From positions 41,834,406-41,898,405 of the forward strand of contig CP092877.1 of the NCBI GenBank assembly GCA_030710605.1: a DNA stretch of 64,000 nt, given 5' to 3'. The notes under the pieces were generated by a model that searched no databases, was not told the DNA's origin, and worked only from the letters and a program-made list of their open reading frames with translations. This DNA comes from Cordylochernes scorpioides. Its lineage: Eukaryota > Arthropoda > Arachnida > Pseudoscorpiones > Chernetidae. The position numbers and the translations under genes are program-made. Positions 56,063 to 64,000 of this stretch are shown here, piece after piece; position 1 is the stretch's first letter; every line of letters starts with the position of its first letter.

Positions 56063-56830
56063 TTAAATTCTACAAAAAAAATCAAATGCATCTTCCTTTG
56101 ATTTCAAGAAGTATACAAAGATACGTCTACTATACGAATCCACAATAACGTACAGATAGTTTGCACCACCCAGTGATTTGGTTGGCATAGGACCACATAG
56201 ATCCATGTGTATAAGTTCTAATGGCCTTTCAGAATGATTATTCTCTATAGCTTTGAAGGGGTTTTGGGTTAGTTTACCAAGTAAACATGGTTCACATTTT
56301 TCGATATGTTGGCAATCAAAATTAAGTTCTTTTACCATATTATTCTTCATCATTTTATCCAAATATTCTTCGTTCAAGTGCCCTAGTCTTCTATGCCACA
56401 TTGTCTTGGCTGAACATTTATCTTCTGCTTTTAAACAATTATCTTTAGTGCTTAACAAATTTCTAGGTAAAGTTTTAATTATAAACATTCTATCTTCTTC
56501 ATTAGCCTCAGCTATCAAATCTCCTTTGCAGTTATGAATTTTAGCTATTCCTTTCTCAAAATATTCTTTATTTCCATTATTAACCAGACACCTGACAGAA
56601 AGAAGATTAGATTTAAGTATAGGCACATAGAGTACATCTTTAATACAAATATCTTGCTTACCTTCACTTGTGTATGTAGACAATTTCACATCACCTTGTG
56701 CTTCAGCTTTTATGAACCTTTCTTCTTCTGCAAGGTTAATTTCACTGTCAATAGGAATCTTGTTGATAAGCTAATCTTCTCTAGGAGACATGTGTGAAGT
56801 GCATCCTGAATCAAGGTTCCAAATGTGCGC
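56063..56830 (-). pseudogene. Copia-2 protease and GAG-pre-integrase
   Basis: WNLDSGCTSHMSPRED (active-site DSG) lies at about 56821-56775, followed by a TAG. The stretch 56689-56063 then reads DICIKDVLYVPILKSNLLSV. The pre-integrase zinc module HRRLGHLNEEYLDKM...C...C and the integrase start (LIHMDLCGPM, YVIVDSYSRRIFVYFLK) follow. Frame breaks remain on both sides. Confidence 0.85.
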
Positions 56831-56943
56831 ATCCTCCTCAGGTAGATGTGAAGAAGAGTAGATTATTTTTCCGCTGAAGTAAACGCATGTTCAGTGTTAG
56901 CAGAACCATTTGCTACATTAGCATGTTCCCTTGAGTTATTTTT

Positions 56944-57747
56944 TCAAGATGATGAAGACTTAGTTTGCATATTATTTTGTGGATATTTGCATTTTGGTTT
57001 ATTGAAGTTCGCTTTATCTTGACGATGCCAACATTTTCTTGAAATGTGCCCAAATTTTCCGCATGTATGACATTTTCCTTCAAATTTGCATGTTCTTTGT
57101 ATCCCTCGGTCATTTCGAGCTTTAAAAGCTTTTTCATATTGACCTTCTTTAGGAAATCCCATTGAGTTTAGCCTCATTTCTTCCTCATGAAGTGCCTGGA
57201 AAACTTCCTCGAGACTCGCAGATCGTTGTGGTCGTAAAACCGCTGCTATATTTTCAAACTTTGGCAACAAACCTCTCACTACATGATACACCATTTCCCT
57301 TGGTGAAATAGGTTGTCCCAAGTTAGCACTTCTGGATGCAATATTTCTGGCCCTTGTTATGTAGGCTTCAATGCCTTCATTATTTCTCATTTGAATATTT
57401 TTCAATTCAAGTCCAATGTCGATTATTTTATCTTCGATATTTACAGTATGGATACGCTTCAGTTCATCCCACACAGTTTTAGCATTTGTCTCTCCTATAA
57501 ATATGCCAGCCTGCTCAGGTGACAAATTTACTATTATTATTCCAAAGGCCTCATCATTTTTATCCTCCCATTCTTTGAAAAATTCTTCTTCCTTTGAATC
57601 TGCCATTTCACGGTTAGGCTTAGGCGATTCGATCACTTTTTTGAACAATTTTTTGCTTCTCAAAATTGCAGATATTTTAAGCGCCCATATGTGGTAATTT
57701 GAAGATGTCAGTGGCTCTATTCTATTCATCGAAAAATATTCTGCCAT
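56944..57747 (-). pseudogene. Copia-2 gag
   Basis: A 267-codon reading starts at ATG 57747 (MAEYFSMNRIEPLTSSNYHI), the standard Copia gag opening. It contains KTVWDELKRIH and YHVVRGLLPKFENIA of the UBN2-type capsid region and ends with the zinc knuckle CHTCGKFGHISRKC. It is intact as far as the stop at 56944; the next domain is in another frame. This is the least damaged gag in the window. Confidence 0.88.
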
Positions 57748-57826
57748 TTTAAAAAATATATAATCGTACTCAACCTTTCTTTCAAAAATTGGCTGTTTTC
57801 TTCTGACGCAATAACAATTAACCAGG

Positions 57827-57840
57827 CTTCTGCTACCAGT
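57827..57840 (-). promoter_or_regulatory. Copia-2 primer binding site (initiator tRNA-Met 3' end)
   Basis: On the minus strand this is ACTGGTAGCAGAAG directly after the 5' LTR. TGGTAGCAGA is the complement of the CCA-terminated 3' end of animal initiator tRNA-Met (...UCUGCUACCA). This is the conventional priming mode and contrasts with the internal tRNA site of Copia-1. Confidence 0.7.
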
Positions 57841-58070
57841 TGTTGTATTTTGAATTTTAATTTAGCATAACTACAGCTTATTAATTTAAACAAATTTATT
57901 ATTCAAATACAAGGAGAGGTTAAACAAACTAATTAACTTAACAAATGAAGAAAAAATGAGCTTCAATATTCTAAGCTATTACTACAACATAAACAAAACA
58001 AACATAGTCAAAAAGGAACATATTTGACATCACAGATTATTTTAAATTGATTTGTTTACCAATTTCAACA
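57841..58070 (-). repeat. 5' LTR of Copia-2
   Basis: 230 bp partner of 53380-53611. It is followed on the right by TATTA (58071-58075), the target duplication. Confidence 0.93.
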
Positions 58071-58110
58071 TATTATTTGTATCTACGAAAGAGATGACAA
58101 TTTATGCTTA

Positions 58111-58645
58111 AAATTAGATAGAAATAGTCGTTATTTATCCTTAAAATAAAAAGCGATTTTTCGTTCAAAAGAAACATTTGCGGTAAAATTGTCAAACGTC
58201 GTTCTATAAAATTAGATAGAGTTCGTTGAAATAAGACAAGTGCACAATAATTGATATGGAGTATATAGTGAAACTCAAGCAATATTTGAATATTTGTACA
58301 ATCAAAGAATTGATACAATTTAGATAATATGAACAATAGTTGTAAAACGACATTTAAAAATTATCCCGCATGTGTTTCTTTTGAACGAAAAATCAAACTT
58401 TATTCCAAGGAGAAATAACGACTATTTCCAACCTTAGGAATGAGGTGTGAAAGGATGAATTGTGAAGGGTAATAATAAATGTAAAAATAAAAGTGTCCAG
58501 GGATCCGTTTATCATTACTCTTCTCAATTCATCCTTTCATACCTCTTCCCTAAGGTTGGAAATAGTCATTATTTCTCCTTGGAATAAATTTTGATTTTTC
58601 GTTCAAAAAAACACATGCGGGATAATTTTCAAATGTCATTTTACA
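58111..58645. repeat. Long inverted repeat (hairpin) with a third partial arm
   Basis: 58345-58460 and 58505-58645 are reverse complements over about 120 bp with a loop of about 45 bp. Paired words include CCGCATGTGTTT / AAACACATGCGG, AAGGAGAAATAACGACTATT / AATAGTCATTATTTCTCCTT and GTGAAAGGATGAATTG / CAATTCATCCTTTCATAC. A related, more diverged third arm lies at 58111-58207 (AATAGTCGTTATT...GATTTTTCGTTCAAAAG). Such foldbacks can be terminal repeats of Penelope-like elements or MITEs. A hammerhead-like motif at 58754-58785 favours a Penelope link. Confidence 0.72.
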
Positions 58646-59480
58646 ATCACAAGCCGCATTATATTATATTGAACAATAGTTACCTATAATTCATTTGAAA
58701 AAGAAACAATTAAATTCAGGTAATGAGTTTCTTTTAATTTTGTTTTTTTGCAAGTTTTCGAGTAAATTTTCTGCTCTTCAACGGGTAAATGCTTAGTACA
58801 TGTAAAATGGTTGCTAAGATCTTCATATGTAATTTTAATTTTTTTTTTACTTTTTGTACGGACCATAGTATATAAATATTTGAATAAAAAAAGCTGGTTT
58901 ACAATGGTTTCAATGGTTTATATGGTATAACTTTCAACATACATAACTGTGAAAAAAATAATAGAAAAAATTAAAGGGCCAGGTGTTGATATTAAAAATA
59001 AAGAAAGCATATCCTGACCAGGAGTACATGTGCTTTTAAAATGGCAGAGCGCCATCTAGTGGAACAAAACTCAACTAAACATTGATTTAGTCTGTTCCCT
59101 GATATTTGAACAACCCAATTTCAGATAAATAATCAGTAAAGACAGTATAAGTTTGTTTCGGGTATAAAAGAAACATTCGTGCTTAAATCATTCTATTTTC
59201 TATATAGCAAATATATTTGAAAATTTTGAACTCAATTTCAGAAAAGCTCTTGAGAGAGTCTCTTCCATGACATTAGCGCGCCATCTGTTATAAGAAATTC
59301 GAACTATTTTTGACACGAACTCTTATTTTTGAACTAAAATCTTATATAAACTCAGTTATTGATAATATGTATAAATTTTAACCATTTAAAACATTTTGAA
59401 AAATAAATTTTACTTTTAAGGGAAAATCGTAAAGATAGAGGCTGCCTCCCCGGCATTCATAGTTCTTGAAAATAAAGATA
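58646..59480. other. Penelope-type end and AT-rich DNA, no gene
   Basis: 58785-58754 (minus) holds the decayed hammerhead block CCGTTGAAGAGCAG...CTCGAAAAC. A minus-strand 60-codon stretch through it (58866-58684) looks like untranslated sequence read by chance. 59048-59062 on the minus strand reads CCACTAGATGGCGCT, a full fit to the CTCF consensus. Nothing else recognised. Confidence 0.45.
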
Positions 59481-59768
59481 CAGGGTGATCTAAAAGTCTA
59501 GCACAATTTTAAAAATTAATAACTCCGCGAATATTTACGCTAGAGCAATGCGGTAAACACCATTGTGTTCAGGATGAAATGGGGGGTTTTAGGGCAAAAA
59601 ATGTAAAATTCGAAATTGATTTTAGTTACTATTTTATTCGCTAGATGGCGCTCTACCAGAATCAGAGATTTAGCGGCCAAATTGTTTGAAAAATTGAAAA
59701 ATATAACTGATCTACACCTATTTTTCCTTTTTGAATACCAAGAAAGAACCCTAACAATATCAAATGAT
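59481..59768 (+). mobile_element. Tc1/mariner-like element, left end (interrupted copy)
   Basis: Begins CAGGGTGATCTAAAAGTC after TA. It matches the fragments at 20133-20658 (minus) and 62770-63071. The sequence is cut at ...AATATCAAATGAT (59756-59768). The same 13 bases recur at 61258-61270, after which the element continues toward its transposase. Confidence 0.82.
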
Positions 59769-59771
59769 ATA

Positions 59772-61115
59772 CGAGGGCCATCCAATAAATAAGTTTCCCT
59801 ATTTTTTTTCTGCGAACGAAACGTTGCAAAAATTTGTTAGTAGTGTAAGAAATGGTCACTAGGATGCGTTGGAAGCCCGTGACCTTCAAAATCACGCTAC
59901 TCGTACGCGCAAGTCCGTAGCGCTTCAGTTTCCATGGAGCTACCACTGGTGAACGTGTCCACTTTCGAACTCCGTTCTGTAATTCGTTTTTTCACGGTGG
60001 AAAATGAAACTGCGGTCAATATTCATCGTGATTTAGTGTCAGTGTATGGTGAAGGATGTATGAACATCCAAATGGTTCGCCGATGGCGTTCATGGTTCTT
60101 GGAAGGACGGCAAAACGTGCATGATGACGAGCGAAGCGGCAGGCCCGTTACTGCTACAGACAATGCAGCCGTTGCTTCTGTTCGGAATGCGGTGGAAGCA
60201 GATCGCCGCGTCACTATTTACGAAATAATGATTCGACTGCCTCTTGGAATCGAAATTGGACGCTCTTCGATTGGAACAATCATGTCAGATGTTTTGAATT
60301 TTTTCAAAGTCTGCGCAAGATGGTTACCGCGTTTGCTCTCGGAAAATCACAAGCAACAACGGATGGAGGCAGCCCGAGCTTTCCTGGAAATGTATCGAAG
60401 AGATGGAGATCAACTGTTTTCCCGTATTGTCACTAGAGATGAAAGCTGGGTGCATCATTCAACTCCAGAAACAAAACGACAAAGCATGGTGTGGTAGAAG
60501 CCTGAGGAAAGTCACCAAAAAAGGCGAAGGTCACAATCTCTGCAGGCAAAGTTATGGCTATCGTCTTTTGGGACTGTAAGGGTGTTTTATTGGTTGACTA
60601 CCTGCCCCCAAACTCTACGGTTAACGCTGCGAGGTACTGCGAAGTTCTTAATAAACTCAGGGCTGCAATAAAACGGAAACGTCCTGGACTTTTGTCTCGG
60701 AAAGTGTTACTCGTCCATGACAATGCTCGCACTCACGCAGCTTGAACGACCCAAACGTTGCTGGAAAACTTCAAATGGGAAATTTTCACACATCCACCTT
60801 ATTCTCCGGAACTTGCCCCAAGCGACTTCTATCTTTTTCCAGCACTCAAGTTGCACCTTGGAGGCAAGCACTTTGCAAATGATAACGAAGTGCAGGCGGA
60901 GGCGAACCACTGGCTACGAAGACAGGACACGGCTTGGCACAACAGTGGTATCAAAAAATTTCTACAACGGTACCAAAAATGTTTGGACAGAAATGGTGAT
61001 TTTGTAGAGAAGTAGTCTATGAGTTGTATAATGAAAATAAAATAACTGCATAATTGTAAATAATGTGGTTTATTTGTTAAAAAAATAGGGAACCTTATTT
61101 TTTGGAAGGCCCTCG
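59772..61115 (+). mobile_element. mariner element (1.34 kb, complete with TIRs)
   Basis: The left end CGAGGGCCATCCAATAAATA and right end (complement CGAGGGCCTTCCAAAAAATA) form imperfect inverted repeats. The TA duplication lies at 59770-59771 and 61116-61117. The length is standard for mariner. It encodes a mariner transposase with a few inactivating changes. It inserted at the very edge of a small retroposon (61118-61257) already inside the Tc1/mariner-like element. Confidence 0.93.
59934..61015 (+). pseudogene. mariner transposase (D,D34D), inactivated
   Basis: 59934-60497 carries the paired HTH region (ENETAVNIHRDLVSVYGEG, MVRRWRSWFLEGRQNVHDDE, the RSGRPV linker) and the first catalytic Asp in TRDESWVHH. 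After a TAG (60495-60497) and a frameshift near 60515, 60554-61015 continues: VFWDCKGVLLVDYLPP, LLVHDNARTH (second Asp) and APSDFYLFPALK (third Asp). Thirty-four codons separate the last two Asp, the mariner signature. A TGA lies between them, in the codons after HAA. So three disabling lesions in an otherwise well-preserved gene. Confidence 0.93.
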
Positions 61116-61257
61116 TATATTTTTTTTTTTTCTTTTTATTTCGATCACTTTTTTTTTTGTAAAAATTTTATAATTGTTTCCGTTTAAAAAATGTAAATCG
61201 ACGCAATTATCCCTAGCCGGGATATCGCGTTTGTGTGTTGAAATAAATAAATAAATA
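61116..61257 (+). mobile_element. 5'-truncated retroposon with (AAAT)n tail
   Basis: The piece between the mariner and 61257 is T-rich at first (poly-T runs at 61120-61133 and 61149-61158). It contains CCTAGCCGGGATATCGCG and ends GTTGAAATAAATAAATAAAT. The 13-bp repeats AATATCAAATGAT (59756-59768 and 61258-61270) flank mariner plus this piece. They are the target duplication of this retroposon, which the mariner entered later. Confidence 0.68.
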
Positions 61258-62400
61258 AATATCAAATGATAAATTAATAAAACACCATTTCGCCAAAAGT
61301 AGAAGAATTGGATGACTATTTTTAAATGCAATCCGATATATATAAAATAGGTAAATGCAAATCAAAACATGGAGCGAAAAAAATGATATTTTAGATTCTG
61401 TTTCTAGAATCCTCTCAGCGATTTAAATTTGAAGATAATAAATTTGTAATTTTTAAATTCAACTCTCTCTCAGTATCGAATATATTTATTTTAAATAATT
61501 TGAAAAATATTTATCTATCTCTGATAATTTATTTTACTCTGGAATGCCGTCACTACAGGATAAAGCACTCTTGGTGAATTTTTTATTGCAATTCAGAATC
61601 TGCCACTGAATCTTTTCGAGCGTTTCGTACCTTTAAAGGTATTCGGAGCGGTAAAGGACCCATGAGTTGCTACTCTCTAAGGCAAATGATAAAATATTTT
61701 GAGAAAACTAGATATCTGGAAGCAAAACCTCGGAGTGGAAGACCATCGACATGCAAGTCAGTGGCTGTTACGGTTTCGCAGTATTTTGAAGCTATTGAAA
61801 CGTTATCCACGTATGGAGAAGTAAGTGCTCGACAAGTTTCTCGAACTACAGGGATTTCGTATGGAACAGTTTGGAGAGCACACTAAGAATTTTTCTTTAA
61901 AAATACTAGTACAAAATTCAAAGATTTCACGAGTTAAATTCGGCGATTTTGAGAAGCGTCAAGAATTCGCTGCATGGGTTTTCTGACAAATTGATATTGA
62001 TAAAAACTGGCTGTCGAATGTTCTGTGGACAGATGAAGCTCCCTTTTCTCTAAACGGATAAGTTAACACACAGTTTGGTTTTACAGATTGGTGTGGGTTC
62101 ACTTCTCCTTTATTATTTGGCCATTTTTCTTTGAAGAAATCAATGGAAGAACTTTTAAAACCGTTTCTGTAATGGGTGAACGTTATGTTCAACTTTTGAG
62201 AGAAAAGGTTATTTCCATATTGTAGGACAGACAAGCACTAAGCGAAATAACATTCATGCAAGATGGAAGCCCTCCTCATATATCCCACGGTGCCAATCAA
62301 TTGCTGAAGGATACATACGGTGAAGATCGTGTGATAAGTAGCCACTTTATACATCAGTGGCCTCTAAGATCACCAGACTTGGAAAAAAAATCTTATAGAA
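61258..62400 (+). pseudogene. Tc1/mariner-like element, continuation with decayed transposase
   Basis: 61271-61546 repeats the part after the target duplication (also seen at 20133-20340 on the minus strand). Transposase wording then appears: GIRSGKGP, CYSLRQMIKYFEKTRYLEA and PRSGRPST (61662-61886), ARQVSRTTGISYGTVWR (HTH), VLWTDEAPFSLNG (first Asp, about 62020), FMQDGSPPHIS (second Asp, about 62255) and RSPDL (third Asp, near 62370). Multiple stops and frameshifts. The sequence departs from the family at about 62385, before the C-terminus, so the right end is missing. Confidence 0.78.
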
Positions 62401-62769
62401 GAATGATTTAATCTCTGATGTTCTATATCAAGGGTGGCCAATTAGTAGGTGGGCCAAGTTTCAGAATTACAAGGTTGTCTCTAAAGTTCGTAAACACTCG
62501 CAAAATATGAAAATTGATATGTTTAAAAACTTTTGGGAAACCTTATTTTTTAACAAACCTAACTTTTGCTTAATTAAGGTTTCCAGTATAATTCTATACA
62601 TTATTAAAAATAGATAAATCGTGAGGCGAATAGTTTCTTGTAGGTCTTTTTTTTATTTATACGAGCTTTCGAGTATTTCTGCCCTTCAACAGGAATACAA
62701 ATAAGAACGTAATAGAGTAAAACTTTTTATATACATATAGGTACACACATGTAATCATATTTATAAATA
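62401..62769. other. Unassigned flank with hammerhead-like motif
   Basis: No gene. On the minus strand 62693-62663 reads CTGTTGAAGGGC...CTCGAAAGCTC, the best of the hammerhead-like blocks on this side of the window, followed by an A/T-rich run. The sequence between 62401 and 62640 is unrecognised. Confidence 0.4.
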
Positions 62770-63071
62770 CAGGGTAATCCAAAAGTCCCGCACTATTTTA
62801 AAAATTAATAACACCGCGAATATTTGCGCTAGAGCAATGCGGTAAACACCATTGTGTTCAGGATGCAATGGGATATTTTATGGCAAATAATGAAAATTTC
62901 GAAATTGATTTTAGTTACGATTTTATTCACCAGATGGCGCTCTACCAGAATCAAAGATTCAGCGGCCAAATTGTTTGATAAATTGAAAAATATAACTGAT
63001 CGACACGTATTTTTTATTTTTTGAATACCAGGAAAGAACCCTGATAATATCAAATAACAAATTAATAAAAC
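62770..63071 (+). mobile_element. Tc1/mariner-like element, left end (third copy)
   Basis: Begins CAGGGTAATCCAAAAGTCCC after TA and parallels 59481-59768 base for base with scattered differences. It carries CACCAGATGGCGCTCTACCA. It is cut after AATTAATAAAAC by the Copia-3 LTR. Confidence 0.82.
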
Positions 63072-64000
63072 TGTTGTGGGTCGGTGATGCAAAAGAATAG
63101 CCAAATAAGTGATTTTATGAATATAGTATTATTATTAGATATAAGGATATATATGTTGACAAAAGAATAGCAACCGCACACAGCAGTAGAACAAAAACAG
63201 GCTAAAAGTATATACAAGATGAAGACGGACGTTTGGGGGGGGGGGGGTTCCCATTGGTTAGTTATCTTCATGCAGCGCCTCCAAGCGGCGTCCACGCTTC
63301 TCTCATCATTCCCCCACTGAAGCGCTGAACTGGAGAACAGTTCATGAAGTCACAGGCGTTCTTGTGAGCCACTTTGCTCAGGGTCTTGGTGAAGACGTCG
63401 GCCAGGTTCTCCTTTGTAGGGATGTAGACAATCTTGATCTCTCCTCTAATTATTCTTTCTCTGACGTGATGGTATCTTATGTCAATGTGTTTGGATCTGT
63501 TGTTCTCCACATTATTTTTGGAAAAGTCTATAGCGGATCTATTATCGCAATGAATTATCAAGGGAAAGGCAAAATTCGATAAGAACTTTAATTCTTTCAA
63601 GATGGTAGCGATCCAAACTGCTTCCTTAGTGGTCTGGGATAGCGCTAAATATTCTGCCTCCATTGTGGAAAGTGAGACACACTTCTGTTTGCTAGTCTTC
63701 CATATGATTAAGGAATGTCCTATAGTGATAGCGGTCCCACTATTGGACCGTCTGTCATCGATGTCGCTATCCCAATCTACATCACTGTATGCACAAACAT
63801 CATTGGAATCAGTCCGGCGATAAACGAGAGATAGATTTATGCTGCCGTGTAAATATCTTAAGACGCGTTTGGCAGCTTACCAATGTCGACGTCCAGGGTT
63901 GCTGGCGAATTGAGCTAATCTCGTAACAGAAAACATTAAGTCTGGCCTAGGACAATTCGCAAGATAAAGGAGCGACCCGATTAGTTCCCTATATGGAATA
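63072..64000 (-). mobile_element. Copia-3: left (3') end, runs off the window
   Basis: The 3' LTR is 63072 to about 63305 (minus strand TGAGAGAAGC...CCCACAACA, with the polypurine tract AGTGGGGGAATGA next to it). To its right the minus strand encodes RNase H and part of the polymerase. It inserted into the Tc1/mariner end at 62770-63071. The other LTR and the target duplication are outside the window. Confidence 0.88.
63268..64000 (-). pseudogene. Copia-3 reverse transcriptase end and RNase H
   Basis: From the window edge the minus strand reads [20 protein letters not shown], a stop (TAA at 63877-63879) in the GRRHW segment, then AAKRVLRYLHG, AYSDVDWDSDID, IIWKTSKQKCVSLSTMEAEY (63663 region) and LIIHCDNRSAIDFSKN. 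HIDIRYHHVRERI and KENLADVFTKTL follow, the typical Copia RNase H ending. One nonsense codon is the only lesion visible in the portion present. Confidence 0.88.

Larger units (their letters stand above)
53380..58070 (-). mobile_element. Copia-2: nearly complete Copia LTR retrotransposon
   Basis: LTRs at 53380-53611 and 57841-58070, with 5-bp duplications TATTA (53375-53379 and 58071-58075). The polypurine tract on the minus strand (AAAGGGAGGAGT) abuts the 3' LTR at 53612-53623. After the 5' LTR and one base, the minus strand reads CTGGTAGCAGAAG. TGGTAGCAGA complements the 3' end of animal initiator tRNA-Met. All Copia domains are present in order, but separated by several frameshifts and stops. 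The LTRs differ at only a handful of positions, younger-looking than Copia-1. Confidence 0.93.

Overview
This window looks like gene-poor, AT-rich nuclear DNA from an arthropod, most probably an insect. There are no bacterial-style operons or ribosome binding sites. Almost every long reading frame belongs to a eukaryotic transposable element (Copia, BEL/Pao, several LINE clades, Penelope-like, mariner and Tc1/mariner, pogo/Tigger, a hAT-like MITE). The single convincing host sequence is a GT-AG bounded coding exon resembling the N-terminus of a delta-9 acyl-CoA desaturase (51073-51262). The insect assignment is an inference from the mariner, BEL/Pao and desaturase styles; the order is not resolved.

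Layout. 0.1-8.3 kb: a Tc1/mariner transposase remnant, then a plus-strand LINE (LINE A) split by a complete Copia element (Copia-1, 2130-6713, perfect GATTC target duplication) and by a short LINE 3' fragment. 8.3-20.1 kb: a LINE graveyard containing a long R1-like LINE (LINE C, about 10.3-16.3 kb), a hAT-like MITE inside its second ORF, a 0.78 kb tandem duplication, a minus-strand LINE (LINE D) and a plus-strand LINE end. 20.1-22.9 kb: the end of a Tc1/mariner element, LINE 5'-like sequence, a hammerhead-like motif and dispersed repeats.

22.95-37.65 kb is a nested retrotransposon complex. A BEL/Pao element (LTRs 22951-23380 and 37274-37648, ATGTT duplication) has its gag gene interrupted by a 10.6 kb LTR element in the opposite orientation (23724-34285). 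That inner element has 1.88 kb LTRs that are almost identical and no recognisable gag or pol; I call it LARD-1. A Penelope-like GIY-YIG fragment lies inside it. The outer BEL element has also lost most of its reverse transcriptase.

37.7-46.1 kb: a diverged relative of the LARD-1 interior and a minus-strand LINE (LINE E) carrying a pogo/Tigger element (41363-43880). 46-53 kb: the least repeat-dense part, holding the desaturase exon and, upstream of it, a 63-bp tandem repeat with CCAAT and CACGTG boxes. 53.4-58.1 kb: the youngest-looking Copia element (Copia-2). 58.1-64 kb: a long hairpin, more hammerhead-like motifs, a Tc1/mariner element split by a small retroposon and a mariner, a second Tc1/mariner end, and the left end of Copia-3 running off the window.

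Working together: the parts record successive insertions, several datable relative to each other by target duplications. No element appears fully coding; most show frameshifts, stops or deletions. The host signal is confined to about 50.1-51.3 kb.
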